Origin: Chaenocephalus aceratus
Taxonomy: Eukaryota; Chordata; Actinopteri; Perciformes; Channichthyidae
DNA: 64,000 bases
Assembly: GCA_023974075.1 (NCBI GenBank)
Contig: CM043801.1
Span: forward strand, 21,755,236-21,819,235
Direction: 5' to 3'
Shown here: piece after piece, positions 12,846 to 26,790 of the stretch
Numbering within the stretch: position 1 is the stretch's first letter
Layout: every line of letters starts with the position of its first letter
The notes under the pieces: generated by a model
What the model saw: the letters and a program-made list of their open reading frames with translations, nothing else
Databases searched by the model: none
Told to the model about the DNA's origin: nothing
Position numbers and translations under genes: made by a program

Positions 12846-15096
12846 TAACAAACCCCTTGGCCATCATTCTTTGGAAACATTGAGGGACAGACATTTGCAT
12901 GATGGTTCTTTGGGCAAGTTTATTGCTGCTAGTCCTCCCTCTCTCTTCGTCTCCGTCCTTCTCTCGTTCCTGCTCTTAACTATTTTGTGTTTCAATGGGT
13001 TAGCAAGCCCAACGCCACTGCTGCCACACAGATGAACCCCTGAAACCTATGCAAACTGTTCTCCAACAATCATTCCTCTGTCTTCAACTGATAAGATGTC
13101 ATCTCCCTTATACTCAGCACGTCATACCTACTGTAGACGGGAATACAGACACGGACCGGACACATTCACACAACACATATAACCACACAAATACACTCTA
13201 TTTGGGATGGCAGCAGGTAACAGGGCAATGAGTTTATTGAGGGACACATCCAATGAGTTGCTTTAGGTCCATGTGTGTTGTGCATGGCTGTGTTTGTGTT
13301 TCCTGGGACCGAGCACAAGCTGCCAAGCTGTAATCCAGCGAGGAATGGCGCTACTGTATACTGGGGCTTAGCAAGTTGTCACACTATATTCTAACAAGAT
13401 AACAAGGACATTCTTTCAAGGCTCAACACTGACTTATAACCATGACAGACCTAAATATACGTTCTCTTCTATTTCTCTGAATCTGCCCTTGCTTGTGTTG
13501 TTACATCTCAGTCTAATTACACTCTAACCTACTGTTGTCTAGAGCAACTGAACCACCTACATATGCAAATAGAACAGTTGTTTATCATTTGCTTTTAGCC
13601 CCCGTGTCAGTTTTCACCACCCAGTCTGCTTTGAACAGTTATGGAGACAGTCAGAAGGCGGATGTTTGATTTATGGCACATTGAGGGAGCGTGGAGGAGG
13701 TCAGTAACTTGTTCTTCCTCACTCTCATTCTCACCTCCTTCCCCTCTCCCTTCCCTGACCTTCAGGGTCTTCAGCGCTTGATGTGAGACGGACACAGGGG
13801 GGGTGTAAAGCTGCTCATGGGCTTGCGTTTTGACAAGGCCACTGGACCTGCCTCACAGCAATGTTTCATTAAGTGGGAAAACCTTTCACACATGTTTTTT
13901 TTTAACACTCACACAGGCAGACAGAAATGTAAGCATGCGCGCAGGCTCAAATATGTACACATCATCATGGTCTATGCCCATATAATGACAGACATTGTGT
14001 CTACATTTAGAAGTGAGACAATATGCGATTGGCATGTCACCCATCTTTATAATCTGTGTGTGTCCAGCATACATTTAAGACTTGAGAATGAGCATCTTTT
14101 CCTCTCCTGTGACAGCTAGGCCAAGCAGCTGAATAACGACACTGTTAAGTTGCCAAATCAATCTACATTTGCTGGGGGAAAAAAGGTCTTTATGCAATTG
14201 TCTATATGTCGTTGAAGCGTGGGCGCCAGCTCATCGTTTCTTGAATGCAGTAAAATCAGTAAAATGATTTGTACCATTAGTCTCTGTCATTTGCAAGGAC
14301 AGGGTATTCTCCTCTGATCCAACCTGAAGTGCAGCGTTGCTAGATATTTGCTACCTGCCATTTATCCCTTGATAGTTAAAGGCTCTCTGTTACCTAAGTG
14401 ATGAGAAGAAATTGAAACAGATACAGCACAGTGTTCCACAACCCCATTTTATCATAGGCACACATTTCAATATAGTTTAATGATTGTAGATATTACCCGA
14501 GTTATTTCATACACTTGGGACAAAGTGTGTAGATAAGCTCTGTGCTGGCCCTCATTTGGGGTTCAACAAAATGACGTTAAACAATACAGACAGATAGAGG
14601 ACTTAAAAACAAACATCTATTCAGTTCTCAAGACTCATATTACTTGATTGCAACTTTAGCATCATTTTCACATAACAATATACTTGAATGCATGAAGATT
14701 TCCACACACTAAGAGGTATTCTCCGATTAGACCTTTAGACACCGATAAAAGAGTGATGCTGCTCCTGGTGGCCATGGATCACGGCTGTCTTGGCGTTGTT
14801 AGGTTCAGCTGGAGAATGCTAACACTCTGTGGATCACTAACGTTTTTTTTTACTGTCTCACACACACATACACACTCACCTTCCCTAGCACTTGCATGTT
14901 TCCTTATCTCTTTTCACACACACTTTCTCACAAAGAGGGATAAGGTTAGAGGGTGGAGAGAAAGGGAGGATGTATTCACACAGTTCATTACTAGCCATCC
15001 ATCTTTGCGCTGTTTTTGTCTCACCCACTATGTGGTGCCATGTCAGGCAGGGGCTCCTTGCCCCGTCAAACTAATCTACCAACTCCGTATTCTAAG

Positions 15097-15222
<126 letters not shown>

Positions 15223-16177
15223 TTCTCTGGGAACCGTCCCTCTGGTTCACAGGCAACCTACAGTGTATAGGGCTTGAAGGCCACTCAAGGGGCTAAAGGG
15301 GCAAACATACAGGGGCACCAGTGGAGAACACGTCTTACTTCAGCTAACCTAGCAACGGGCACGGCAGCATGGCAACTCCAGAGCAGGGATCAGTGCAATG
15401 GAATCTGCCCAGCGCGATTCTTGGCTACACTAGACTATTAAGCTCCTTGGCAAGATTAAGATTTACTCCCCTATACACAAACACATACACACAGAAACAA
15501 ATAGGCAAAAGAGGCCCTGGGAGGACAGTGACCTCCACCAGTCAATGTGACACATTCTCAAGATGGAGGGGCATCCTGAGGAGAAAGTTCCCTTTATGCA
15601 AGAGAGAAGCTGAAGGCCCAGTACAACCCCACACACATATAAAAGTCACACCATAGTCTCCCCTAGAACACTGATTTTGGATGATATCACTCACACTCAC
15701 CAACACCTGCATGCACTCAATGGCAGATGCCTCATTGCATTGGCAGGTGTCAGGTTGTCCTTGTAGACAGACAAGCGTGAAGGATGCATAGATAAACTCA
15801 CATTCATATTCTTTTGCTCCTTTGCTCTCACACACATGCATGCTCACACCTCATCGCCATCCATTATAGTCAAGAGGAAGTGCAGTCAAGAGACGCTGTC
15901 ATCGTGTGTGTCTCCCGACATAACATTTCACACATGGATCCCTCCCTGATCATCCAAGCAGTGCAGAAGTCTCAAGTCTCATGCTGACAATTTCTCACAT
16001 TGTTTCTCTCTATAATTGTGTGTGTTGTTTTTCCTTGAGTACTGAGCACCCAATGACAGTCAACCCTTGAGAAGCTGTTGATGTTCAAGTGACACTTAGG
16101 GCTCAAAGGGCCTTAAGAACAGAAAGCAGTGGTTTTAACCTGCTCATTGTCACCAAGGAGTAGTGCTGTATCCACTA

Positions 16178-16445
16178 TAGGGTTGTAATGGTATGAGATC
16201 TCTATAATATTATAAGCATCTCAGAGAATACAAATTAAAGACAAATATTAGTATTATCAGATACAATGACCCTTAAAGGAAAGAAAACACAACAATAAAC
16301 ACAATTATAAACGGGATAAAAAAGGATGCAACTAGGTTATACAGCTAGAGCTTGTCAGTTTACATATTAGCATAACTATGTATATTAAATTAAATACAAT
16401 ACATGTATGATACCCTTCACCGTTATACGCTGGTATACTGTGATA
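16178..16445. mobile_element. Degenerate TIR-type element (TAGGGTTGTAATGG start)
   Basis: The left end TAGGGTTGTAATGGTATGAG resembles a common fish element whose ends read AGGGTTGTAACGGTATGAG. The right part contains CACCGTTATACGCTGGTATAC, reminiscent of its other end. No target duplication is visible and the borders are approximate. Confidence 0.35.
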
Positions 16446-19400
16446 CTGGCACTTTGTTGGCAGAAAAGTCAAATGTAGAGAACAGGATACAGTCTTGTGT
16501 TGCAGGCACGTGACTAGCCTCCAATGATTTCAAGTGATATCCAAGTGATACTTGCCTTTTAACTTCAAAGTCAGAAATGTGTGTGGGATAGAAAAAAGAA
16601 GTTGTGATGATATAAATGTTTGATTTTGTGGGGGTGAGTGGAATACTTTGATGTAAACTCTTGGTTGCATAACTGACTGCAGTTTAAGAATCAAATTACT
16701 CAGAACTGTGCACTAACTACACTGTCAGTGTGCCTTCTTGTCTGATCAGTAATCAGCTGAAGCAGTGAGAGGTCAGCCCCCTCCCAACCCTGGGGCCCGA
16801 CAGGCTGTTCCAGGCTCAGCTTTAATTGCCACATCAATTATGGACAAGGGAGAAGGGCTTTGTCGCTCTCACTGCTGGTCAATAGCACACGCTTTTAATG
16901 AAGTGACTTGTCTTGCATGTGCAGCCCTTTGATGCAAGCACATATCAGCCGCACACAGACCAGCACAACAGATAGTCAATACAAAAATTGGCTCATTGCT
17001 ACCAACCTCCATTATCTGACCACTCATGCGATGCTAATGCACTTCTGCTATCTGAAACAGATACTCTGATCGTGGTTGTTCTTTAAAACTAAAGTTTGAG
17101 TTTAAGATAGAAGGAGCTGCCTCAGTGGGAAAATCCAACCCAGAGTCGTTTTCTTGCTTTCATTCCTTCTTCCCTCGCCTAGTCTGTATTTCCCCCTGCA
17201 TACCAGGCTGATCTGAGACAAAGAGGATCAGACTCATCTCTGCTTATCCTTCTACTGTATTTTTCAATATCAGTGGAATGTCTGCCTTTATTTGCTCAGT
17301 TTTGTGTTACAGCAGGAATGTCAGTTTCTGTGCTAGCAGCCAGGAGTAGGCTCCAGGCAAGACAGGGGGAACATTCACACAACATGCCACCCCCCCCTCC
17401 AATCACCATCCCAACCCCAAGCAGAGAAGTCCAGGTATGGACATTAATAAAGCAGCCCAAATAAACAAGTTCCATCACTAAGTCACCTTATCTGTGGCTT
17501 TTAGTGTGTATATCCAGAAAAAAAACATTTTCAAAAATTCACTGAGTTCTGATTAAATCTTGACCATTCGGCAGCCTAAAGGTTTGGTGCTATCCTGACT
17601 GGGGGCCGGGGTGAAAGGGTAGTATACAAAGGTATTCTGCACACAATACAATTCAAGTAATATCCATTGAATTTGCAGCTTTCAATAAAAAACACTTTAT
17701 GAGTCTGGACACCATCTTTAAAATGCCATTTACTGCTTGGAAACCTGCAAATTGTGTAACGATTTCTTGTTATATTGGTGAATAACAGCTCCTTCTGTGG
17801 TACTGTAGTCAAGACTTTTATGTGGCTACCGTATCAGAGCCCTGAGTCACTAGCATTCCTTGTTCCTGGGCTGGTAAACTTCATAGCAACCATACAAAAT
17901 ACTGAAGTCCATGTATCATTTTTACTAACTTCCGAGGTAGTAACTCCTACCACTTCCTTTACTTTATAACCTGTTGCCATACCAGAGATCTTTGGTGTTT
18001 CCAAACATCCAAAGGTGTGCTTGAGAGGTTCAATCATAAAAGGCCTCACTGATACTTAAAAAGGAAATGATGATACTGGCTAATGAGAACCATTCTCCTC
18101 TGATGACCGCTTGCCTAGGGAGCCATTCAAGCTCATTTGCTCTCAAAGTGCCATAAAAACCACAGGGCAAGCTAGCTAGGAAGAAAAAGTAGATCCCTGA
18201 AAAGAAATGAGGAAGACTTTATAAAAAAGGACTGTTCAAAATTGAGGTTGTTTTAGTTGCCTACAAATGTAATTTATTGGTGCATATTCAATACATATAT
18301 AATGTCAGACAGAACAAATAGATGACTCTGCATATTTGAGTGAAAGTATGACTCCTCCCACATCCATCCGTTAACCAGACCATCTTCCTGCGTAGCAAAG
18401 CCTTCTCTGATCCTCTTGTTCCTTCTTTTCCAATCCTACTCTGCCCTGGGGTGCTCTCTATCAGCCCCTTGAGCTCTAGATGAAAGGCAAAGGGGAAATG
18501 GCAGTCCTTCTGGTAATATCCGCAACGGGACACAGCCAATACATCTGCTGGCCAGGCGGCCTCTACGCACGCCACTCCCAAAGGGCCCCGGCTCAGTCCA
18601 GGACCTGGGATGGGAAGATCAAGGGGTTGGGATTGGGTCTACCCAACCTGGTAGAGTACACAAGCACCAAATCCCCCACCCACCCTTCTAACCCCCGTCT
18701 CTCACGGTAGATTTGATCATAGGTTTGTATGTCGCAATCGCATTCTCTGAATCTGTTAACATGTTATTCTCACATTAGCTGTAGTTCTATGTCACATCTA
18801 GTTCAGCAGCCACACATCGTATAGCAACATGGTATTACCCCTCCAGTGTTGCAACTGTCTCAAACCATTTCCTTTGACCTTTACCTACAGTATGACCTGG
18901 TGTCCTCTCTCAGACCTGAACTTGCATGACATCACCCTTAATCTCCACTCTTTTCTCAATTTTAGGAGTTTTCTAACATGAAAGGCAGGTGTAATGTGTC
19001 CAGGGCAACAGCAGGCTGTAGTGGGCTTGGGGCAGGTCCAGTGTAATCCCGCTAACACCGGTGTAGCTTGGCCATATCCTGCCCAAGCAGCCGTCCATTT
19101 CAGGAATGTGCTTCCTCTGCCAGGGTGAACAGCTGCCGCACACCTTTATGGCCTTTTCGGCTTTGGAGAATAGTTCTCTCAGTGCTTTTGACATTCAGGT
19201 ACGATCACACCAACAAACCAAAAACAGGCAGATATATGAAAGTTGTATCAAGGTCAGGTTCATCAATACATATTCCTGTATGCAGTGTTTTGAACGTTGG
19301 AATGGTAGAAACAAGATCTATACAATGTGTTATACAACTGTGGATAGCTAAATGTAAACTGAACATTGATTGATTGGGAGCCAAGATTTTGCTCCGGTGC

Positions 19401-19475
19401 CCTTCAGCTTTAGATTCAAAATCTGCTGATTGGAGCCTTCTCGTGCCAGACCGACCCACCTCTCAATGTCTTTGA

Positions 19476-19476
<1 letters not shown>

Positions 19477-19517
<41 letters not shown>

Positions 19518-19538
19518 GTGCGTGCATGCGCGCGCGCA
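19477..19538. repeat. TG microsatellite grading into TGCG/CGCG
   Basis: About 17 TG units run into TGCGTGTGTGCGTGCATGCG and then a GC-alternating run. Strict purine-pyrimidine alternation with a CG core is the pattern that favours Z-DNA. Confidence 0.9.
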
Positions 19539-20989
19539 CCCCTAGTAGGTACACAAAGCACGATTAACAACTTACATTAAACTTTTTTTAAAGGACAGAT
19601 TAACTAGCAGGTGTTGATTGAAATATTGCTTAGACTTTACTTCCCTAGGGGTCAGGTTCACACGATGAACGCACGCACGTGCACACACAGACACACCTAC
19701 ACACACACACAAACACATCTAGCTGTTTCCTTGAGGTGTGCAAGAAGAGACAAGTACAATTGTTATAGTTTTCCTTCTGCTCAAGAATAACAGAAGCACA
19801 CTGATTCACTATTAGGTCTTTCCATCTTGTCAATTTAAGATAGCAAATGCAAAACGATCATTGTCAATGGCTTCATTTTAATAGAGAGGTTTAGCCACTG
19901 AAGTGCAGAGTGTGTGAGCAATGCCGGGGTGCATCACTTATTTGATGATCTCACTCGTGTTTCTGAAAGATTGCAATTGTTACCAAAAGAGAATTGTAAT
20001 ATCATGGCTCTGCGCTTCACACTTCTTCACAGCACATCCCTCCGTCCTCAATCACAGGAAGTGTTTATAGATGCATTTACTTCTCCTTCCCCTCTGAGAC
20101 GGATAACCTGCATTCTCCTCACACCTTTGTCAGGCAGATTACCTCAACAGCAGCACTACCATACAGGAATACAATACAGAGGTTCCAGCTTTTAAATCTC
20201 CCACGCTATAGCCTAAACTCCAGCAAATATTGAATCAAAGTGAAATGCAAACTTTCACTCTATATTCACTTTCAATATCCTAAAAAATAACATCGCTTCT
20301 GCTCCATCTGTTATTCCAGATTTGCACAAAAGGCCAGAAGAGAAAGACTGCGCCTACTCTGCCAGAGAGAAGGCAGCTCAACTCACAGAAGCAGACAGAC
20401 GAATGAAGTACTGTTCTACCTTTTGATGCACAGACATTTGGAGTCTGCTCCCTCTCCCTAATGGAGAGATAGTGGTCTAATGTGCCACTGTGGGTCTTTC
20501 AGAGATTAATACGTTAATGAGCTAGCAACAAATGAATAGCTCCTTTGGAAGGATCAGCCTTAAGTGTTCCCCGGCTAATACAGTTAATAAGCCAGAGTCA
20601 CGCCACAAAATGTACCACAGAAAATGCTCTCATACAGTAGCTGCAGGGCAGAGAGATGATATGGTTCATTAAAGATTTACTGATTCATTAACCTGTTCAT
20701 GGCTGTGATTACGGCAGTTGGTACATGACTAGGCCTTATTTAGTTGGCACACAAAGTACACCATGTCTCCAGGCAAGAGGAGCAGGATCATAATAAAGAT
20801 CAAACTGGCATGACATCATGCAATCAGACTGCACTTTCTTTTAGAAGCATACAGCTAATTGAAGTATGTAAACATATTTATACTTTCCCCACTCTTGTCT
20901 TTTAGGTTTTTTGTCCATCAATAATTTACTAAGCCTTCCTTACAGTTTCAAATATTAACATTGAGCTGTCTTTTCATAGTTGCCCACTT

Positions 20990-21190
20990 GTAGAAGCATC
21001 TGCATTCTTACACACAAAAAATGGCACCGGTGATGATGGCTGCTGTGTTTTTTGTTCCTCTCCAACTCTGCCTTTGTTTTTATGTCTGTTTTATTGTGTT
21101 GCACTGTTGGAGGAGTCTTTGACCAACGATTTTCATTGTCATAACTAGCTATGACCAAATGACAATACAAGCCTTGAATCTTGAAACATG
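20990..21190 (+). mobile_element. Possible 3' end of a LINE (or LINE-derived SINE)
   Basis: The segment ends GACAATACAAGCCTTGAATCTTGAA, written here as GACAATACAAG then CCTTGAATCTTGAA. A short-repeat tail of this kind is typical of non-LTR retrotransposon 3' ends in fish. No reverse transcriptase coding remains. Borders are approximate and the family is not certain. Confidence 0.4.
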
Positions 21191-23455
21191 CATTCAGTAT
21201 GAAGGAAGCTATAGGCATATCACCTTAGTGAGACTTGCAGGAATGCCATCACATCTGAGTGATGACAGAGACAGTGAGTCTGTTCTCTGCAGATTAGAGC
21301 TGTTCATTAGCTTGGTAATGAATTCTCTCAGCATAATAGCGGGCGGTCATGCTCCCTTTTAACACGGACCTCGGGAGCTCTGCCAGAGCTACACAAGGGG
21401 TAAACAAGTCTGCAGATAGATGGAAGCTAAAATGTGCCTCCTATAACACTATGATTATTTTCATCATCAGAAAAACTAATTTAGTCCTTTGAAACGTGTT
21501 AAAGTTGATGTATTTATGTAACAGTTTGTCTAATATTTGTAAAGTCATTAAAGAATAATAATACAAATAATACATTTTATTTAACCTACAGTTTAATAAA
21601 TACTCTAAGCGGTTAAAAGCAACCGAACATGATCAAATGTTGTTAGTGAAAATTATGATGACGGAATTATATTATTCCCTTTGATATAATACAATTGCCA
21701 TGGAATGTGCATTGGAATGTCATCCATTTTGAACATCACTTCAGTGGGTGGGCAGATGTCATGAAAACACATCAAAATGCCAAGAACTGCAATGTCAAAA
21801 AAATGCCTGATGGTGAGCTCTTTTTTCAAAATTATTTTTTCCCCCAAGCTTGTAATTTCAAAGACACTTGACGAGTGTGAGTACAGCAGTAACTGAAGAA
21901 CAACAGTCGCTATCCACTTCAAAGCTTTGGAAATTGCATAACAATACACCCAAGTCCAATAGGCAGGCTGGTGAAAATTACAGATATGAGCTGTCCATGC
22001 GTCACAGGATAAGTGTTGCGACTGCCTGTTGTCTAAAACAAGACCTTTGCTGTAATTTGTTATAGTTACCAATAAGCAAATCCCATCTTTTCAAGAACCA
22101 TGATTTCGTATCTGGATGACACATATTATTTTAAAGGCTTAGGAACATCTGTGCAGGCAACAGGACTCACCAGGATATTGATTTCTACTTTGAGCAGAGA
22201 CTAAAGGGTTTTGTCCTGTAAATCTCTGACAGTGGTTTTGATTGATTATCCCCTGCTGTTGGAATACTGCTGAAAGGCCGGCATGTTTTATCCACATCAA
22301 CAACAAGGAGCAAAGCAGAGAGGACCTGTTCAGAGCTGTGTTTAACTCGCAATGTAATGGCTATTGATTGGTATATAAGCTGCATTGTGGTGTGGATAGC
22401 CTTCTCGCTATCCTTTAGTAAAACTAGGCCGTAGTTTTGACAGCACACCAGCCAATACCATCCAGAGCTATTGACAGAAACAGAAGAAGGGAGCTGCAGA
22501 AGACGCTATGCCTCCCAACATCCCGCTGTGACCCAACGCCTCAGAACGGGAGTTTTACTTAAGTTACCTCTCATCTATCTTTGAAGGATTTAACACAATG
22601 ATGATTGAGCCTATGCCCCAAGAGTTTGCAATATTTATATTTTCAGTTTTACAAACTGGGTGTGTCCTTGATAAAATGATGTGTTAAGTGTTGCTATAGT
22701 GGATACACACTGTACCACATATGAAGTATTTGTCTGTGTTTGTTACGGTACATGTTTTTGAGTTACTATATTGCCGCAATTCACACCAATACAAAAAAAG
22801 CACAGAATTCTGAACACATGAAGCGCCCTACAGATTATTTATCAACAAGGATTCAAATCATGAGGATTGCAACTGTAACACAGGATTAGAACTTGTAAAA
22901 TGTTGATTTGAGTGTTGAAAATGTAAAGGCCAAATTATAATGTCATTAGTGTCAGTAGTGTCAAATGAGCCTAAATGCAATTTTAATGATGTGGGAAAAT
23001 GTGATTATGCTGTGACTAAAGTTATTTAAAAGAGATCAATTGATTGTTTGTGTAATGACTGAATGAATGTCTGTTTTATCTTTTTCAAGGATATGTTGTG
23101 CTCATTTTGGAATCTATAATGATGTGTCTATAATAATGTGAAAACCATCATAAGGCAACTATGAGTGTAACATAGTAAGACAAGTTAACAAGTAAGTGCA
23201 AAACTTGCTTGTGCGCATCTCAGTGTACTTGTATAAGAGAGTATTTCCCCTCCATGTTCCTTTTTCCTCCTCAATGGCAGTAAGAAAAAGCTTCAAAACA
23301 ACTCCTTTGTTTAACTTTGTAGGTGAGAAACAACATGATACTTAGGGATGGTTAACAAGAAGGTACTGCAGGAGATCAAATGATTCTAATCAAAGCTAAC
23401 AAAAGCCCCAACACCTCCTCACTACATTGTGTGTGCGTGTTTGTATTTGTAGTTC

Positions 23456-23458
<3 letters not shown>

Positions 23459-23507
<49 letters not shown>
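23459..23507. repeat. TG/CA microsatellite
   Basis: About 24 TG units, roughly 400 bp downstream, in the transcript direction, of the gpc5 exon at 23917-24058. Confidence 0.97.
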
Positions 23508-23508
<1 letters not shown>

Positions 23509-23916
23509 AATATTAAACCAAACTGGCTTGTTTTCTCAGATTTTGAGGAAACCTCCTCCCCACCAAATTGTAGCATCAGGGAGACACAATAGGCGAGGAA
23601 GACAGAGTGTGAAATGTGTTTTAAGTGAATATCCCTAGCCATATACATAAATAAGATGAATGAAAGAGAGCATTGTGGAAAAGAGTCTAAAGCTTATAGA
23701 GCAAAAGAAAAATGAGGAATTATAATGTCTTGATCTCTCCTTGGCTAAATCAGGTAGAGCACAGTACAAGTTAAAGTTAAGCTCCAAAGTCTGGTTGTGC
23801 CTGCTTCTATTTGTAAATACAGACGCCAACATTGTCACACAAATTCAAAGAACGTGACAGGACAAAATGGCTTGTGTGAGTCTTTGTGCACGCAGTCATG
23901 GACATATATTACTTAC

Positions 23917-24058
23917 AAGTATGTTCTTGACCGTCTCCTGAGGCCTGACAGCCATCTTCATCGTCACAGTCTGTGGTGCTGCCCTCTTCTGTTTCCCCAC
24001 TGCCCAACTCATCCCAGGCCTCCATCTGGCCCAGTTTAGGAAACTTCTCCTGGGTCTC
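23917..24058 (-). CDS. gpc5: Glypican-5, penultimate exon (acidic Ser-Gly region)
   Basis: The 142-bp exon encodes 47 residues plus the first base of the next codon. The acceptor is tttgttgtccag and the donor is the consensus gtaagt, both on the minus strand. It begins in phase 0 with ETQEKFPKLGQMEAWDEL, continuing the frame of the exon at 38738-38858. It contains GSGE, then DCDDEDGC, then ASGDGQEHT. The DCDDEDGC block is a hallmark of the GPC3/GPC5 branch. The Ser-Gly pairs beside acidic residues are the usual heparan sulfate attachment context, and the two cysteines match the conserved pair around the acidic block. This lies in the extracellular region between the folded core and the membrane anchor. 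The closest family member I can recall is glypican-5, and GPC3 is the alternative. The letter of the teleost paralog cannot be decided here. Confidence 0.88.
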
Positions 24059-25364
24059 CTGGACAACAAACAATAATACAAAGTTTATCACTTACTAGCA
24101 GCAGTTTTTCCCACTAAAATATTCAACATCATGTCTCCGCGCCCCCTTCTTCTGCTCTGACGTGTCGATACCTGTACATGTTAGCAAGGGCCCAACAGAT
24201 GATACATAGAATCCTGGGATAATCAAATAGAGGTGTGGGTGTTGGAGAGTAAGGAACCTGTCTGGGAAGCTGGCGTGTTACATTTCATTACAATCAAAAT
24301 GAAGAGGAGCATTGTAGAGAGAAAGCCTTGAAAAACAAAACCTTTTTTTTTTAGCTTTGTGCTATTCCCTTTATACAGCTAAATGTATTTCTATTTGGAT
24401 AGAGTTCAATTTACTCTTACACCATGTTTTTCTGTTATATATATATTTTTTCTTTAAATAGTTACACTAGTCATCTAATATGGTCATTAGAAACATCATC
24501 TGTATTTGTACTTTATCTAACTGTAATCAACATGTCGACCTATAGAAACCATCTCATGGTACTAGGAGAACACAGTTCCTTTCCCTGACTGGAGTACAAA
24601 ACACCGCTCCTTGTGATGTTCCCCCCCTTCCAGCATGGGGCCAACTAATTGGACCACCTGCCGGTCCTTCCTGCTGTCAACCATCATCAAGGTGGTCTCT
24701 GTTCCATCACACCATGTCTAACAAGAACCTCTCCTGACACCACAACAAATGATCCTTTGGAGTATAAGGACTTAGTAAGTGGCGTGAATAAAATATGTGT
24801 TGAACATGACGAACTATAGACACACATAATCATCTCATTTTGTTTTGGACCATCCTTAAGGGTTGCATATGCATAAATGCACACATGGACACTAATACAA
24901 ATTCATGAGAAGGCTCAATCTCGGTTCACAGCTGACCTTCATATGGAGGATCAACCATTAGAGACATGTACAGAGGTGGTAGGAGGAATGGGGGGGTGTT
25001 GGTGGTGATGAAGGTGACTAATAACCTTGCCATTAACACCAGACTCTTGTGTGTCACTCAACACACCTGACAGCAAAGGTGACATTTAACCAGTTGTCTA
25101 CTGAGCCTTCAACACCCCAAAAGAAACATGTAAGGACAACATTCTGATAACTATAAGTCAACTGACAATGCAAAGCTCAATGTAGGGTATAATAATGAAA
25201 CAAGACGAAGGTCCTCTGACACATGCACTGCAACCCTGAATTAATCTAGAGATTACCCAGAAGAGTTGTATTTGAGAACGCAAATGTCCAATTAATTCTG
25301 ACCAAACGTCAAACAGACTGTACCCTGCCAGTTACATAATAATACTAAATCCATCAAAATGGAT

Positions 25365-25440
25365 CCTCTGGGAACCAAGAATATTGTACAAAGTTTCATA
25401 GCAATTCATTCAGTTGTTGATGAGATATTTCACTTTAAAC
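25365..25440. repeat. Fragment of a dispersed fish repeat
   Basis: The phrase around TTTCATAGCAATTCATTCAG and the following GTTGTTGATGAGATATTTCA resembles a repeat seen widely in fish genomes. It is short and diverged, and the borders are approximate. Confidence 0.4.
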
Positions 25441-26429
25441 CTTCCTACCCCGCTACATAATGTATGTACAATTTAAGAATAGATGAACAGAAAGTCAAGG
25501 CCTTAAACTGACAGGATGAATTAATGAGGAAAATAATGAGTAACCCTCACACAACTTCCTGTATAAATGTCAACAGTTACCCTGTTTCAGTGTGAACATC
25601 ATTATGAGTAAGAATATATGTTTGCTTTCTGCAATATTTATCAGATTATGGATTAACATTGACTGCAAGGGAGAGTGGAAGGGGACACGATATGTTAATT
25701 CATTACATCTGCCGTGCATTACATTTGTACTTAATGTGAATGCGTCCCCCCCTCTCACTCAGGCCTGAGTGAGTGAAATGAGGGCTACAAGTGAAATGAG
25801 TCATGTGAAACCATAACAGACCGCCAGGCTCCATGAAACTGGAGTGGGCTCTTTAGTGGAAGTAGCTAAAACATATCACTTATGCTCACCGCAAAAAATG
25901 AAAGCAATAGAGAAAAGCTGGATGGCTTAGTTTTCATAGATGGTCAGTAATGTACAAGAGGATTACTTTGAAACAAGGTGAACCACATTACATGCTGGTT
26001 CCAGTATTGCATGTTATAGTTATAGATTGGCTCACATTACATCTTGTTGACAGGCACTTTATGTGTCCTGCCTGATTTGAGGCTGAAATGTGAAACGTTG
26101 CATAGGCGATGCATTGGCTGCAGGAAGCACACTAAAAATCATATTTTCTGCTTTAGCTGTGTGCTACTGGGAATTGTAGTACCACTTTAATGACATTATT
26201 CTACTGCTTCGCATTACAGGAATAAGTACATTGCTTTATGTGAAAAATAAGATCACGCATCACTGTTGTGTGTTTTGGCTAACCAACCAGTCTTGTTACA
26301 GATTTGCTGTCCAAATTATCATTGCTCAATAACCTTATACTATTTAATATTTGTGTGAAATATTGATGAGTGCTTGAGTTTTAAGTTGAATTATCTTTGA
26401 CAATTTTTTTTTCAGTTTATCCTTAAATT

Positions 26430-26790
26430 AAGTTGATGCTTATAAAGTTGAAGAAATCCCCTCTATGGGTTCCTGAGATATCTTGTTCATGAGTATTGGA
26501 TATATGTGAGGTCGCACTGACCTTTGACCACCTGATTGTTATCAGTTAATCCTTGAGTGCAAGTCAATGTCTTTGCCAATCTTAAGGAAACTCCCTCATG
26601 ACGTTACTGAAATATCACATTTATGAGAAATGTGAAAATGTGAAGTCACAGAAACCTTGACCTTGGACCTTTTTTCAAATATTAAACAGTTAATCTTTCA
26701 GTACAGTGGATATTTGTGCCAAATAAAAAAGAAATCCCTTCAGGTGTTCCCGAGATATAGTATTTGAATAAAGAATGAACAGTAAAGAAC
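26430..26790. repeat. Three diverged units of a ~110-bp tandem repeat
   Basis: Three successive blocks share the same order of phrases: an AGTTGATG/AAGTCAATG-like start, then GAAGAAATCCC or GGAAACTCCC, then a phrase like TTCCTGAGATAT. The TGACCTTTGACC or CCTTGACCTTGGACC phrase follows the first two blocks only. The blocks begin near 26431, 26553 and 26697. The pattern matches a tandem or dispersed repeat common in fish. It could also be a cluster of old element copies. Confidence 0.55.

Noticed and set aside
18973..19200. Exon-like segment: 73-codon minus frame, and on the plus strand a possible donor CAGGTACGA near 19197
   Set aside because: No glypican similarity, no convincing acceptor, and the phases of the flanking gpc5 exons already join without it.
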